The notes under the pieces: generated by a model
The model's database searches: none
What the model was told of the DNA's origin: nothing
Seen by the model: the letters and a program-made list of their open reading frames with translations, nothing else
Position numbers and translations under genes: made by a program
Part shown: positions 46,681-56,362 of the stretch, in pieces
How positions within the stretch are numbered: position 1 is the first letter of the stretch
Layout: every line of letters starts with the position of its first letter
From: Thiocapsa rosea
Lineage (GTDB): Bacteria > Pseudomonadota > Gammaproteobacteria > Chromatiales > Chromatiaceae
Direction: 5' to 3'
DNA length: 64,000 bases
NCBI RefSeq assembly: GCF_003634315.1
Contig: NZ_RBXL01000001.1
Span: 4,072,501-4,136,500, forward strand

Positions 46681-46980
46681 ATGGCATTGACCAAGGCCGA
46701 TATGGCCGAGCACCTGTTCGATGAGCTTGGCCTGAACAAGCGTGAGGCCAAGGACATCGTCGAGATGTTCTTCGAGGAGATTCGCGCAGCGTTGGAGCGC
46801 GGCGAGCAGGTCAAGCTCTCCGGGTTCGGCAACTTCGATCTGCGCGAAAAGAAGGAACGTCCCGGCCGCAACCCCAAGACGGGAGAAGAGATCCCGATCA
46901 CGGCGCGCCGCGTGGTGACCTTTCGTCCGGGGCAAAAGCTAAAACAGCGAGTGGAGGCCTATGCTGGAACCGACCGATAA
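46681..46980 (+). CDS. ihfA: Integration host factor alpha subunit
   Basis: A 99-residue HU/IHF-family DNA-bending protein. [56 protein letters not shown] with the intercalating Pro in the beta arm, and [16 protein letters not shown] match IhfA. The pheT-ihfA-merR order is the gammaproteobacterial norm. Its 3' end overlaps the next gene by 20 bp. Confidence 0.97.
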   Translation: MALTKADMAEHLFDELGLNKREAKDIVEMFFEEIRAALERGEQVKLSGFGNFDLREKKERPGRNPKTGEEIPITARRVVTFRPGQKLKQRVEAYAGTDR

Positions 46981-47335
46981 GGGCGAGGACAACGGCCCCG
47001 GCGATCTTCCGCCGATCCCGGGAAAGCGATACTTCACCATCGGCGAGGTGAGCGAGCTCTGTGGGGTAAAACCCCACGTGCTGCGGTATTGGGAGCAGGA
47101 ATTCCCTCAGCTCAAACCGGTCAAGCGACGCGGCAACCGTCGCTACTATCAGCGTCACGACGTGTTGATGGTGCGCCAGATCCGCAACCTACTCTACGAG
47201 CAGGGCTTCACGATCGGTGGTGCGCGCCTGCAGCTCAGCGGCGAGGGTGCGAAGAACGATCTGAGCCAGACGCATCAGATCCTGCGCCAGATGCGTGCAG
47301 AGCTCGAAGACGTCCTTCAGCTGCTGCGACGTTGA
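46961..47335 (+). CDS. MerR-family transcriptional regulator
   Basis: A 124-residue regulator that always follows ihfA in related genomes. Residues ~23-90 are the MerR helix-turn-helix: [24 protein letters not shown], then [30 protein letters not shown] short C-terminal coiled coil has no metal-binding Cys, so it is not a metal sensor of the classical kind. Its stop codon overlaps the -35 box of the tRNA-Pro promoter. Confidence 0.93.
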   Translation: MLEPTDKGEDNGPGDLPPIPGKRYFTIGEVSELCGVKPHVLRYWEQEFPQLKPVKRRGNRRYYQRHDVLMVRQIRNLLYEQGFTIGGARLQLSGEGAKNDLSQTHQILRQMRAELEDVLQLLRR

Positions 47336-47360
47336 CAGCGCAAGGGCTTCAACCTACTAT
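47332..47360 (+). promoter_or_regulatory. Sigma70 promoter of tRNA-Pro
   Basis: TTGACA (47332-47337), 17-bp spacer, TACTAT (47355-47360). The -35 box overlaps the stop codon of the merR-like gene. Confidence 0.8.
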
Positions 47361-47372
47361 TGCCCGTCTTAT

Positions 47373-47451
<79 letters not shown>

Positions 47452-47468
47452 AAATTAGAAGTATATTC

Positions 47469-47501
47469 AAGCGGTTATCGGTCACCCGATACCGCTTTTT
47501 T
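47469..47501 (+). terminator. Terminator after tRNA-Pro
   Basis: AGCGGTTATCGG pairs with CCGATACCGCT around a short loop and is followed by six T. Confidence 0.85.
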
Positions 47502-47521
47502 ATTGTCTTCGTCCTCGGTGT

Positions 47522-47822
47522 GCCGGAAATGCACCGGACGAAGCCCCGTCTCGATTCGCGCGGCATGCTCGGCAAGGTGCTCCGGCGCCAAATGGGCGTA
47601 GCGCTTTGCGCCAGGCGTTGCTGCCGGCTTTGACGATCGGACCCCAAATCATCTCTTGGTCAGGCGCCTTGCGCGGGTAGCAGAAGACGCGGGTCTCGTG
47701 TCGCCCTTCCCATCGCCGCAGCACGAGCACGGCATCCTTGTTGAGCGACGCGCCGATGGCTTTGCGGGCCTTGGCATGGTCCGGGTGGATCCAGGCGACG
47801 CACGTGATGACGGCGCTGTTCG
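47522..47822 (-). pseudogene. Degraded tyrosine-type integrase
   Basis: On the minus strand one frame reads AWIHPDHAKARKAIGASLNK and then LVLRRWEGRHETRVFCYPR up to [10 protein letters not shown], which is the start of a phage-type integrase catalytic domain. The sequence then jumps, in another frame, to [17 protein letters not shown], which is the region just past the catalytic Tyr in that family. The intervening HxLRH...W segment is gone. It is a C-terminal remnant with an internal deletion and frameshift, next to tRNA-Pro. Confidence 0.75.
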
Positions 47823-47966
47823 GCGACGACAACGAGCCGTGGGATGCGGAATCGGAGTGACGGCGCTGGCTGGCCGGGACCTTTCCGAGTACGGTGGGCG
47901 AGATCCTGGATCGGCGCTGGCTATCCACATGGGCCGATCCCGGCCGCGCCGAGCGGTCCGAAAGGC

Positions 47967-49355
47967 TCAGCTACCCACATGGTCCAACCGCAGTCGCTCC
48001 AGGAGGTCCAGCAGGGGCGCGGCCTTGTCGTAGGTCTCGCGGTACTCGGCTTCGGGGTCGGAGTCGGCGACGATGCCGCCACCGGCCCAAAGGCGCGTGA
48101 CCCCGGCCGAGTGGACGAGGGTGCGGATGGCGATGTTGGTGTCCATGGTGCCGTCGTAGCCCAGATAGCCGATCGACCCGCAGTAGACGCCGCGACGCTG
48201 TGGCTCGAGCTCCTCGATGATCTCCATGGCGCGCAGCTTGGGCGCCCCGGTGATGGAGCCGCCGGGGAAACAGGCCCGCAACAGGTCCAGGGCGGTGCGA
48301 CCCTCGGCCAGGCGACCGCGGACCGTGCTGACCAGGTGATGGACGCGTGCGTAGCTCTCGATCGCGAAGAGTGTCGGGACATGCACGCTGCCGATGGCGC
48401 AGACCTTGCCGAGGTCGTTGCGCAGGAGGTCGACGATCATCAGGTTTTCGGCGCGGTCCTTGACGCTGTTGCGCAGGGCCTGCGCGAGCATCCGGTCCTC
48501 GACGGCGTCGCTCCCGCGCGGCCGGGTCCCTTTGATGGGCTTGGTCTCCACGCGGTCCCCGCATACGCTCAGGAAGCGTTCGGGCGAGGAGCACAGGATG
48601 TGACAGTCGGGCGTCGAAAGATAGGCCCCGAAGGGAGCGGCATTCGCGATGCGCAGTCCCTTGTAGGCCTGCCAGGGGTCGCCCTCCGCGGGGACGGCGA
48701 AACGCTGGGCAAGGTTGACCTGGTAGCAGTCGCCCTCGTGTAGATAGTGTTTGATGCGGGCGAGGGCCGTCAGATACTCCCCGTGGCCGAGGTTGGAGCG
48801 CACGCGATCAAGAACGCGGAAGGCGTTCGGCGCGCGTGTCGTGCGCCGGCCGGACAGGGCAGGGGCCAAGCGTGCGAGCCACTCGTGGAGACACGCCTCA
48901 TCCTGTGCGACCAGCCGCGAGCGTCGCCTCGCATGATCCACGACCAGCGCCCAGTCATAAATCCCGACGGCCATGTCCGGGATACCCTCCGCGTCCTCAG
49001 CGAGGCTGGGGAGGCGTTCCAGACGACGGGCGAGATCATAGGCGAAGTAGCCGATCGCCCCGCCGCAGAACGGCAGGCCCGGGATGCGGGGTCGACGCGG
49101 GCCGAGGGTTTCGTCCAGTAGGGTGAAGGGGTCCGCCAGGGAGGCGCGCGTCCCGTGCGCATCGTGCAGCTCGGTCCTGAGTCCGCGGGTGACCAGCGTC
49201 GCGCTCGGCTCGGCGGTCAAGATGTCATAGCGCCCTTGCGTGCACGTCGGCCGCCCGCTATCGAGGAAGACGGGCCAGGCGCGGCTCGCCAATGCCTCGA
49301 ACAGGACGCTGCTGTCGGGGCGGTAGGGAAGGTCGCGGATCAAGGGGGTGGTCAT
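47967..49355 (-). CDS. pabB: Aminodeoxychorismate synthase component I
   Basis: A 462-residue chorismate-utilising enzyme supplying PABA for folate. The start at 49355 (MTTPLIRDLPYRP) follows GGAG. The chorismate-binding core shows KPIKGTRPRG, ENLMIVDLLRNDLG, VHHLVSTVRG, CFPGGSITGAPKLRAMEIIEELE and YCGSIGYLG. The Lys in KPIKGT and the absence of the TrpE-type leader region fit PabB rather than anthranilate synthase. The ATG overlaps the stop of an upstream decayed gene by 4 bp (ATGA). Confidence 0.92.
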   Translation of the reverse strand: MTTPLIRDLPYRPDSSVLFEALASRAWPVFLDSGRPTCTQGRYDILTAEPSATLVTRGLRTELHDAHGTRASLADPFTLLDETLGPRRPRIPGLPFCGGAIGYFAYDLARRLERLPSLAEDAEGIPDMAVGIYDWALVVDHARRRSRLVAQDEACLHEWLARLAPALSGRRTTRAPNAFRVLDRVRSNLGHGEYLTALARIKHYLHEGDCYQVNLAQRFAVPAEGDPWQAYKGLRIANAAPFGAYLSTPDCHILCSSPERFLSVCGDRVETKPIKGTRPRGSDAVEDRMLAQALRNSVKDRAENLMIVDLLRNDLGKVCAIGSVHVPTLFAIESYARVHHLVSTVRGRLAEGRTALDLLRACFPGGSITGAPKLRAMEIIEELEPQRRGVYCGSIGYLGYDGTMDTNIAIRTLVHSAGVTRLWAGGGIVADSDPEAEYRETYDKAAPLLDLLERLRLDHVGS

Positions 49356-49617
49356 CGGGCGTCCATCTCCGCCGCCAGGAAGGCCACGGCGGCTGCAGGG
49401 GCACATTCGGCGACATCCGGGATTGCGTTTTCCGTCGTGGTTTCGAGCAACCCGCAACAACCGACGTGAGGGCGATTCAATCGATTCGCCAGCCTGCGCA
49501 CGAGGATCGGAGTATCCGCTTACGCCGACGCGACCTGCCTTGATGAGGATCAGGTCGGTGGTGGTGCTGGCGATATCGACGAGCAGCCTCGTCGGTCGCT
49601 GCGGTGCCGTGCTCGAT
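49352..49617 (-). pseudogene. Remnant of an H4MPT-linked C1-pathway protein (MJ0889/hydantoinase-A-like)
   Basis: Minus-strand frames contain LLVDIASTTTDLILIKAGRV, close to the DIGSTTTD phosphate-binding motif of the hydantoinase-A-like family associated with tetrahydromethanopterin C1 metabolism. A second frame gives a plausible C terminus, DVAECAPAAAVAFLAAEMDA, then TGA overlapping the pabB start. The middle of the protein is missing, there is a frameshift, and the 5' side is cut exactly at repeat R6. The family assignment rests on one motif. Confidence 0.5.
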
Positions 49618-49830
49618 TAAACCGCGTCCAGAGCGACATGCGTCATTGTCCAGAGCGACATGCGTCATTGTCATGTTGCGTTTGGCTTCGGAGATGTCCT
49701 CGACCTCGGTGAGGGGCGGTTTAAATTTAATCTTTTTAATACCTTAAATCGCGCCGGCTCCGACAGTCGTCGGAGCCGGCGCGGCCAAGGCAATCCAACA
49801 AACCACGCATACCGCACTGGGCGCGGTTTA
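49617..49830 (-). repeat. Modular repeat R6 (B+A modules, with internal duplication)
   Basis: An inverted B module starting TTAAACCGCGTCCAGAGC contains a 22-bp tandem duplication (GTCCAGAGCGACATGCGTCA, repeated). Then spacer AATTTAATCTTTTTAAT and an inverted A module with GCCGGCTCCGAC/GTCGGAGCCGGC, ending GGGCGCGGTTTA. Confidence 0.85.
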
Positions 49831-50048
49831 TAGCACAACGGCGAGATCCGGCATCGGGTGCGGGACGCTCGGTCTTGGCATAGACTGAAGACAACACACT
49901 CATGCCCTCGAGCGCGCTGTCGGCTTGGACCGACATGGCCGCGCAACCGCGAAACGGAGATCTCCGGGGCCCCTCGTGAGTGGCGCCTTGCTCATCTCGA
50001 TCGCCGAGCTCGAGGGCGTTGCTTACGTCCTCCGGACAGGAGCTCAAC

Positions 50049-50507
50049 ATGTTTCATGTCTCCCGCCCAAGGCTTTACGGTTTGCTTGCTGCCGGGCTCT
50101 TCCTGCTCCTTGTTTCCGGTGCCGCTCTCGGCGCATCCGCTTCGTCGGGGGCAGCTTGGGATGCTTGCCGTGATCGGGTGATCGCGACCCTCGAGGCTGC
50201 CGGTCTGCGGGATTTCGGCGATGTCAGCGCCTATACGGGTGCGACCGGTACCGGCGCGCTCCAAGCGGTCATCGACCAGTGCGGTTATCGCTCCGAACGC
50301 ATAGGACCGGCTTTTTGCGACGACCTCTACGAGCAGGTCTATGCGGCCTGCCGCGAGGATGGCTTCGAGGGCATGAGCATGGCCGCAACATCGTGGGTTC
50401 TGATCTTCGATCCCGACGGCCCACTCGTGGAGCGGTTGAGGAGGGTGTGCACACAGCCGGCGACGATCGACCGGACGAGGTTCGGTCGTCTGATCTGCGG
50501 GGAGTGA
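50049..50507 (+). CDS. Secreted cysteine-containing protein, unknown
   Basis: 152 residues, starting at ATG 50049 with CAGGAGC upstream. A signal peptide (hydrophobic residues 10-28, ending ALGASA) is clear. The mature protein has six cysteines (CRD, QCG, FCDD, ACRED, VCTQ, LICGE), suggesting disulfide bonds in the periplasm, and a helical pattern. I cannot name the family. Convergent with hda, separated by 3 bp; upstream lies repeat R6 and about 200 bp without a gene. Confidence 0.75.
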   Translation: MFHVSRPRLYGLLAAGLFLLLVSGAALGASASSGAAWDACRDRVIATLEAAGLRDFGDVSAYTGATGTGALQAVIDQCGYRSERIGPAFCDDLYEQVYAACREDGFEGMSMAATSWVLIFDPDGPLVERLRRVCTQPATIDRTRFGRLICGE

Positions 50508-50510
50508 GGT

Positions 50511-51215
50511 TCAGCTCTCGCCGCGCATGACCCGACGCACCAGGGGAATGCTCGGTTGGCGTTGCTCGCGCAGGCTGACTTGGTCGATCCGCTCGATCAG
50601 GGCGACCAGCGAGCCGGGATCGCGGGCATAGTTGTTCATGATATAGCGTGCGGTTTCCTGTCCCAGCCGCATGCCGAACTCTGCGGCGATCTCCGTGAGC
50701 AATCGCTCGCAGTCCGGGTCGCTCAGCGGCAGCAGGCAGTAGCGCGGCCCCCATTGAAGGCGCGAGCACAGATCCGCCAGGCCAAGCCCCAAGGCGTCCG
50801 GGGCCGAGCTCGCCGCGATCAGGAGCGGGCATCCGCGCGCGCGCGCTCGATTGAAAAGATCGAATAAGGCGACCTCCCAGTCCGCCTTGCCGGCGATGGC
50901 CTGCACATCGTCGATCGCCAACAGATCGCGGCTCTCGAGGTCGTCGAAGATCGAGGGCATCAGCCCGGTCTTGCCGAGCGGGATGTATTGGGCCATGCGG
51001 CCCCTTTGGATCGCCGCCTGGCAGGCGCCCTGCAGCAGATGGGTCTTGCCCGTCGATGCGCCTCCGAACAGAAACACGTAAGGCTCGCCGGCCCCGGACG
51101 CCAGGGTCGCGACCGCGGCGAGCGCCTCTGCGTTCGGACCGGCGCGATAGTCCGCGAGCGTCGGCTCACGGATCAGCGTGATCGGCAGATGCAGTTGCCC
51201 GGGATGGTCGGTCAC
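50511..51215 (-). CDS. hda: DnaA regulatory inactivator Hda
   Basis: A 234-residue AAA+ protein that, bound to the DNA clamp, stimulates ATP hydrolysis on DnaA. The N terminus has the clamp-binding motif QLHLPI (residues 7-12; consensus QL[SP]LPI). Walker A is GGASTGKTHLL, Walker B LLAIDDVQAI, and sensor-2 region RDPGSLVALIERID. The length equals that of E. coli Hda (233). A wrbA gene lies 33 bp upstream on the same strand. Confidence 0.95.
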   Translation of the reverse strand: MTDHPGQLHLPITLIREPTLADYRAGPNAEALAAVATLASGAGEPYVFLFGGASTGKTHLLQGACQAAIQRGRMAQYIPLGKTGLMPSIFDDLESRDLLAIDDVQAIAGKADWEVALFDLFNRARARGCPLLIAASSAPDALGLGLADLCSRLQWGPRYCLLPLSDPDCERLLTEIAAEFGMRLGQETARYIMNNYARDPGSLVALIERIDQVSLREQRQPSIPLVRRVMRGES

Positions 51216-51248
51216 GGTTCCGTCTGCTCGGGGTAAGGGTGCGGCGCT

Positions 51249-52296
<1,048 letters not shown>

Positions 52297-52857
52297 ATGG
52301 CTCACCTGCGTTCGCGTGATGGTCGGCGAGAGCTTCGACTGATGTTCATCCTGCTCGTGTTGTGCGCGACTGCCGTCGGTGCTGCAACGCGCGACCCGGG
52401 TCAGCATTTCTTCGATTCGACCTTCGGGGATTTCGCCGAAGAGCTCGAGACGGCGAGAGACGAGGGCAAGAAGGGCATCCTGCTGATGTTCGAGATGGAC
52501 GAGTGCCCCTTTTGTCATCGCATGAAGACCACGGTGCTGAACCAGCCCGAGGTGCAGGACTATTACAAAGCGCATTTCATGATCTTCCCGGTCGATATCG
52601 AGGGCGATGTCGAGATCCACGATTTCGCGGGGACGGCGATGCCGCAAAAGGATTTCGCCTTGAAGACCCATCGGGTGCGTGCGACGCCGGTGTTCGCCTT
52701 CTTCGACCTCGACGGCAATCTGGTGGCCAGGTACACCGGGGCTACGGGTGATGCGACCGAGTTCATGTGGCTCGGGGAATACGTCGTTCAGGAACGCTAT
52801 AAAGACATCACCTTCCCGGCCTACAAGCGCGAGCGTCAAGCCGCCGCCGCGGAGTAA
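52297..52857 (+). CDS. Periplasmic thioredoxin-fold protein
   Basis: 186 residues from ATG 52297, which has AGGAGG at 52281-52286. The signal peptide is RLMFILLVLCATAVGA. The thioredoxin-like domain carries MDECPFCHRMKTTVLNQPEV with the redox CPFC (about residues 73-76), and the cis-Pro in VRATPVFAFFDLDG. Similar proteins (SoxW-like/thioredoxin_2) reduce periplasmic disulfides, sometimes in sulfur oxidation, but no sox genes are nearby. acyP follows 60 bp later. Confidence 0.85.
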   Translation: MAHLRSRDGRRELRLMFILLVLCATAVGAATRDPGQHFFDSTFGDFAEELETARDEGKKGILLMFEMDECPFCHRMKTTVLNQPEVQDYYKAHFMIFPVDIEGDVEIHDFAGTAMPQKDFALKTHRVRATPVFAFFDLDGNLVARYTGATGDATEFMWLGEYVVQERYKDITFPAYKRERQAAAAE

Positions 52858-52917
52858 CACACCGCACGCCGCGTCGCCATCCGGGCGGCGTACGGGGCGC
52901 GATCCCAGGAGCAGACA

Positions 52918-53208
52918 ATGGACGAGCATCAAAGCGAGCAACGTATCTGTTACCGCTGCCTCGTCGGCGGCCGGGTGCAGGGCGTGTTTTTCCGTGCGTC
53001 GGCTCGCGAGCAGGCGATGCGGTTGGGCGTGACCGGATATGCGCGAAATCTTCCCGACGGGCGCGTGGAGTTGCTGGTTTGCGGGGAGGCGAGCGCGGTC
53101 GGTCATCTGCGCGACTGGTTGCGCACCGGGCCCCCGGGGGCTGCGGTGACCGGGGTTGCTTGCGAGCCTCTGGACTATCAGCAGTATCCGAGCTTCGCCA
53201 TCGACTGA
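52918..53208 (+). CDS. acyP: Acylphosphatase
   Basis: A 96-residue enzyme hydrolysing carboxyl-phosphate bonds. The active-site Arg lies in GGRVQGVFFRASAREQA and the catalytic Asn in YARNLPDGRVELLVCG. Length and the C-terminal beta-strand (YQQYPSFAID) match the family. The RBS AGGAGC is 8 nt upstream. Likely cotranscribed with the thioredoxin-fold gene; cpdA-like gene converges on it. Confidence 0.95.
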   Translation: MDEHQSEQRICYRCLVGGRVQGVFFRASAREQAMRLGVTGYARNLPDGRVELLVCGEASAVGHLRDWLRTGPPGAAVTGVACEPLDYQQYPSFAID

Positions 53209-53250
53209 CGGGGCGCCCGCCGAGCCACGGTGCGACAGGTGTCCGGCATC

Positions 53251-54117
53251 TCAATAACCGCCCGCCGTCCGACTCGGACGCTCCGGGTAGCCGTCGAGAC
53301 GCACGACGCGGGTCTCCAGCGCGCCGTTCGCAAGGAGTGTGAGTTCTCGGTAACCGGGGGGTTGCGCATCGATCGCGAATTTGGATTGGCGTGGCTCGAA
53401 CTGAACACAGGTCGAGGGTGTTCCCAGAACCCAATACCCGTCGAGACGCTGCGCGAATTCCTGGTGAACATGACCGCAGACCAGGGCCTTGACCTGATGA
53501 TGCCGGTTGCAGAGTGCAATCAGCTCATCTCCGTCCTCGACCGAGAGCCTGTCCATCCAGGCGCTCTGTACAGGGATCGGATGTTGATGCAGAAAGATCA
53601 CCGCCGGTGATCGCTTTGCCACGAGGGCATCGCCAAGCGCCGCGAGTCGAGCCTGTCCGATTCGCCCGCCCTCTCGGCCCGGCTCGGTGGAATCGAGAAA
53701 GACGAGGTTCCAGTCTCCGAGCGTTCGCACGGCAACCGGCCCGAGCGCCGCGGGTCCGAGTAGCTCTTCCATCAGCGGCTGCGAGTCGTGGTTGCCGGGG
53801 ATGCAGTAGTAGGGCAGTCCGGTGCGATCGAGCAAACGGCGAAGCGCTCGATAGCCTTCGCGCGACTCGTCATGGACGAGATCGCCCGTGAGCACCAAGG
53901 CATCGGCAGGCGGCGAATGCGCGAGTGCGAGCTCCAACACCGCCTCGAAGCTGCGCCGCGTGGTCACGCCGAGCAGCTGCCCGTCGGGTTCGGCGAAGAG
54001 ATGCGGATCGGTCAACTGCAGAAGCGTCAGCCGTTGCGCGGTCTGTTCCGGCCGGGCTCCCCCCGTTGTGGGTGACGGGGCGACGTCGAATGTCCGTAAG
54101 CCGTTGGGCGCTGGCAT
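53251..54117 (-). CDS. cpdA: CpdA-like 3',5'-cyclic-AMP phosphodiesterase
   Basis: A 288-residue calcineurin-type phosphoesterase. The start at 54117 (MPAPNGLRTF) follows AAGGAGC. Metal-binding motifs: LTDPHLFAEP, VLTGDLVHDES, CIPGNHDS, FLHQHPIPV and VCGHVHQEF, in CpdA order. It lowers cAMP and thus Crp-dependent expression in enteric bacteria; whether cAMP is the substrate here is an inference from family. Divergent from the rubrerythrin gene. Confidence 0.88.
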   Translation of the reverse strand: MPAPNGLRTFDVAPSPTTGGARPEQTAQRLTLLQLTDPHLFAEPDGQLLGVTTRRSFEAVLELALAHSPPADALVLTGDLVHDESREGYRALRRLLDRTGLPYYCIPGNHDSQPLMEELLGPAALGPVAVRTLGDWNLVFLDSTEPGREGGRIGQARLAALGDALVAKRSPAVIFLHQHPIPVQSAWMDRLSVEDGDELIALCNRHHQVKALVCGHVHQEFAQRLDGYWVLGTPSTCVQFEPRQSKFAIDAQPPGYRELTLLANGALETRVVRLDGYPERPSRTAGGY

Positions 54118-54330
54118 AATCTGCTCCTTGTTGATCAGGACTAGGATATAGCAGTTGTGCAAGTGAGCGTTGCCGAACCAGTTCACAGACTTGTCGAAGA
54201 GTGCCCTAGCCCATAAAAACAGACGATCGCAGCCATTGGAACAAACAATTTCTGAAATGGCTTGGAGGTGACTAAGGTTTTCGATGCAGGTTCAGCCAAC
54301 CCCGGTTCATTCCATCGTGAGGAGATCGAC

Positions 54331-54750
54331 ATGGAGCTCAAGGGCAGCAAAACCGAAGAAAGTTTGAAGGAAGCCTTCGCGGGCGAGTCTCAGGCGAATC
54401 GCCGCTACCTCTATTTCGCCGCCAAGGCCGATGTCGAGGGCTACAACGATGTCGCGGCGGTCTTCCGCTCGACCGCCGAGGGCGAGACCGGCCATGCGCA
54501 CGGCCACCTCGAATATCTCGAAGCCGTCGGCGACCCGGCCACCGGTCTGCCGATCGGTCCGACCGGCGACAATCTGCGGGCGGCCATCGCGGGCGAAACC
54601 CACGAATACACCGATATGTACCCCGGCATGGCCAAGACCGCACGTGACGAAGGCTTCGACGAGGTCGCCGACTGGTTCGAGACGCTGGCCAAGGCCGAGC
54701 GCTCGCACGCCAATCGCTTCCAGAAGGCGCTCGACAACCTCGACGCTTAA
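54331..54750 (+). CDS. Rubrerythrin-like diiron protein, short form
   Basis: 139 residues with GTGAGGAG upstream of ATG 54331. A four-helix diiron bundle is evident: [31 protein letters not shown] (first ExxH), and [16 protein letters not shown] (second ExxH). The C-terminal rubredoxin domain of classical rubrerythrins (about 190 aa) is absent, so an external electron donor is needed. The role is probably peroxide reduction in microoxic cells. Its TAA is the first part of repeat R8. Confidence 0.9.
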   Translation: MELKGSKTEESLKEAFAGESQANRRYLYFAAKADVEGYNDVAAVFRSTAEGETGHAHGHLEYLEAVGDPATGLPIGPTGDNLRAAIAGETHEYTDMYPGMAKTARDEGFDEVADWFETLAKAERSHANRFQKALDNLDA

Positions 54751-54836
54751 ACCGCGTCCCCCCGAGCAACCAGGCCGGCTCGGCGGCATCCTCGGACAGG
54801 GTCGACACCAAGGGTCTCGGCGTCGATCGCGGTTTA
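54747..54836 (+). repeat. Modular repeat R8 (single module, type D)
   Basis: A lone 90-bp module: TTAAACCGCGTCC at the rubrerythrin stop and GATCGCGGTTTA at the right end. The interior differs from modules A, B and C. There is no AT-rich spacer or second module. Confidence 0.75.
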
Positions 54837-55370
54837 GGGAAAAAGCGCTTTCGATGGCTTGAAGAGAGAGCGACCGGCATGTAGGGGCGACTTGAGTCGC
54901 CCCTTCAGGTTTTCCAGTGAGGCGTCATCCGGATGCCGACGTCCGGAAATCGTCGTCACGTTTCGCAAGAACGCCGCTGAGCCCTCATGCACTTCGCAGT
55001 CCCTCATGCAGCGCAACTCCGCACGCGTATAATCGTGACTCGCCCCGCAGCGCTCCAGTCGCTCGAAACCGAATTCTTCGGTGTCGACCAACGGCGACCG
55101 ACGCCCGAGGGTCGAGGGGCAACATCCGCACGCGGCGGCTCGACCCGCATTAAGCCGCGTCCAGAGCGAGATGCTAACTTCCGAGGGAGGTCGGCGTTTG
55201 GTGCATCCACGGCCCTTAGCGGGGACGCGGTTTAATGTCTCAAAAAATATTAACGTCTAAACCGCGTCTCACCGGGGTTGAGGACATCTCCGAAGCCAAA
55301 CGAAACATGAAAACGACGCATGTCGCTCTGGACGCGGTTTCGTTGCAACGGACGCGGTTTAAAGGACCCG
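54751..55370. other. 620-bp intergenic region
   Basis: It holds repeat R8, a GGGGCGACT/AGTCGCCCC hairpin (54884-54903, possible weak terminator), about 240 bp without recognisable content, and repeat R9. The plus-strand frame 54987-55235 runs through the repeat and has no RBS. I see no real gene. Confidence 0.7.
55150..55363 (+). repeat. Modular repeat R9 (inverted C + B modules, extra terminus)
   Basis: An inverted C module (TTAAGCCGCGTCCAGAGC ... GCGGGGACGCGGTTTAA in part), spacer TGTCTCAAAAAATATTAAC, then module B ending GACGCGGTTT at 55340, and a duplicated GGACGCGGTTTAAA at 55350-55363. The last bases run into the SD of the next gene. Confidence 0.8.
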
Positions 55371-55874
55371 ATGGAAAGACTGCTTGAATGGATCAGCGCG
55401 CGTCGACCCTGTCGTCTCATCGAAGGCGACCAAGGCGAGCCCTACCTCGAACGTTACTACCTCCTCGGCGCCTTCGGCTGGCATCTCTACCTGCACCGTT
55501 TCGTCGATTCGGATCCGGATCGCGGCCTTCATGATCACCCCTGGGGACATGCCTTGAGCTTGGTGCTCTCGGGCGGTTATGACGAGATTCGCACACTCGA
55601 CGGGGACTCGGAGCAGATCCGGGTCTGCTTTCGTGCTCCGGGGCGATTCAACAGGCTGCGCGGCTCGGATTATCATCGGGTCGTCTTGCGTGCAGGCGTG
55701 CCGGCTTGGACGCTCTTCCTGCATGGTCCGAGGATCAAAGGTTGGGGATTCCGTCGAGGCGGTTCCGTTCAGGTGATGGCGAAGGACGGCAGCGAGTTTC
55801 GGCATCGCGATTGGTGGAAGCACGCACCGACGGGTGCGCAAATCCGCGCGACTGCGCGAAGCCGGTCCCGATGA
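55371..55874 (+). CDS. Cupin-like protein of unknown function
   Basis: 167 residues. ATG 55371 follows AAAGGA, part of which is the end of repeat R9. A cupin pattern is visible: HDHPWGHALSLVLSGGYDE (about residues 60-78) and a second half with RLRGSDYHRVVLRAG (about 105). Similar short proteins occur in phages and bacteria with no known substrate. Its stop overlaps the start of the Kunitz lipoprotein by 4 bp, so the two are co-translated. Confidence 0.7.
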   Translation: MERLLEWISARRPCRLIEGDQGEPYLERYYLLGAFGWHLYLHRFVDSDPDRGLHDHPWGHALSLVLSGGYDEIRTLDGDSEQIRVCFRAPGRFNRLRGSDYHRVVLRAGVPAWTLFLHGPRIKGWGFRRGGSVQVMAKDGSEFRHRDWWKHAPTGAQIRATARSRSR

Positions 55875-56158
55875 GGGCTATGGGGTTAGGCCGGTTTCGC
55901 CTTCCGGCGCTCCTCATCCTCATTCTCATGGCAGGCATCGCGGGATGTGGCGGTGCTCCCACAGGAGGCGGCAGCGATGAGCTGCCCGTCGCCTGCCTCG
56001 TCAAACCCGACCCCGGCCCCTGCCGTTCCAATCAGCTCGGATTCTATTACGACTACCGAGACGATCGCTGCAAGGCGTTCACCTACGGCGGCTGCGCGGG
56101 TCGGGTGCCGTTCGCGACCTTGCAGCAGTGTTTGGACTTCTGCGGGGCGAAGCGGTGA
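55871..56158 (+). CDS. Kunitz/BPTI-domain lipoprotein
   Basis: 95 residues. The signal ends MAGIAGC (lipobox Cys 26), so the protein is membrane-anchored outside the cytoplasm. Residues 42-91 show the Kunitz cysteine spacing C-x8-C-x15-C-x7-C-x11-C-x3-C (canonical has x12 in the fifth gap). The BPTI hallmarks GPCR (P1 residue Arg52 right after the second Cys) and FTYGGC are present. An Arg at P1 predicts inhibition of trypsin-like proteases. Kunitz domains are rare in bacteria. The gene overlaps the cupin by 4 bp and is followed by repeat R10. Confidence 0.88.
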   Translation: MRAMGLGRFRLPALLILILMAGIAGCGGAPTGGGSDELPVACLVKPDPGPCRSNQLGFYYDYRDDRCKAFTYGGCAGRVPFATLQQCLDFCGAKR

Positions 56159-56161
56159 GGC

Positions 56162-56356
56162 TTTAAACCGCGTCCAGAGTGACATGCGTCATTTGCATTT
56201 TGCGTTCGGCCTCGGAGATGTCCTCGATCTCGGCAAGACGCGGTTTAAAAGTTTATATTTTTTAATATCTTAAACCGCGCCAGCTCCGACAGTGATCGGA
56301 GACGGCGTGGCCACTTCAATCCAATACACTATGCATACCGCGCTGGGCGCGGTTTA
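56162..56356 (-). repeat. Modular repeat R10 (B+A modules)
   Basis: An inverted B module (TTTAAACCGCGTCCAGAGTG ... AAGACGCGGTTTA), spacer AAGTTTATATTTTTTAATATC, and an inverted A module (CCAGCTCCGACAGTGATCGGAG) ending GGGCGCGGTTTA, 6 bp short of the lpdA stop. Confidence 0.85.
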
Positions 56357-56362
56357 CGCGTA

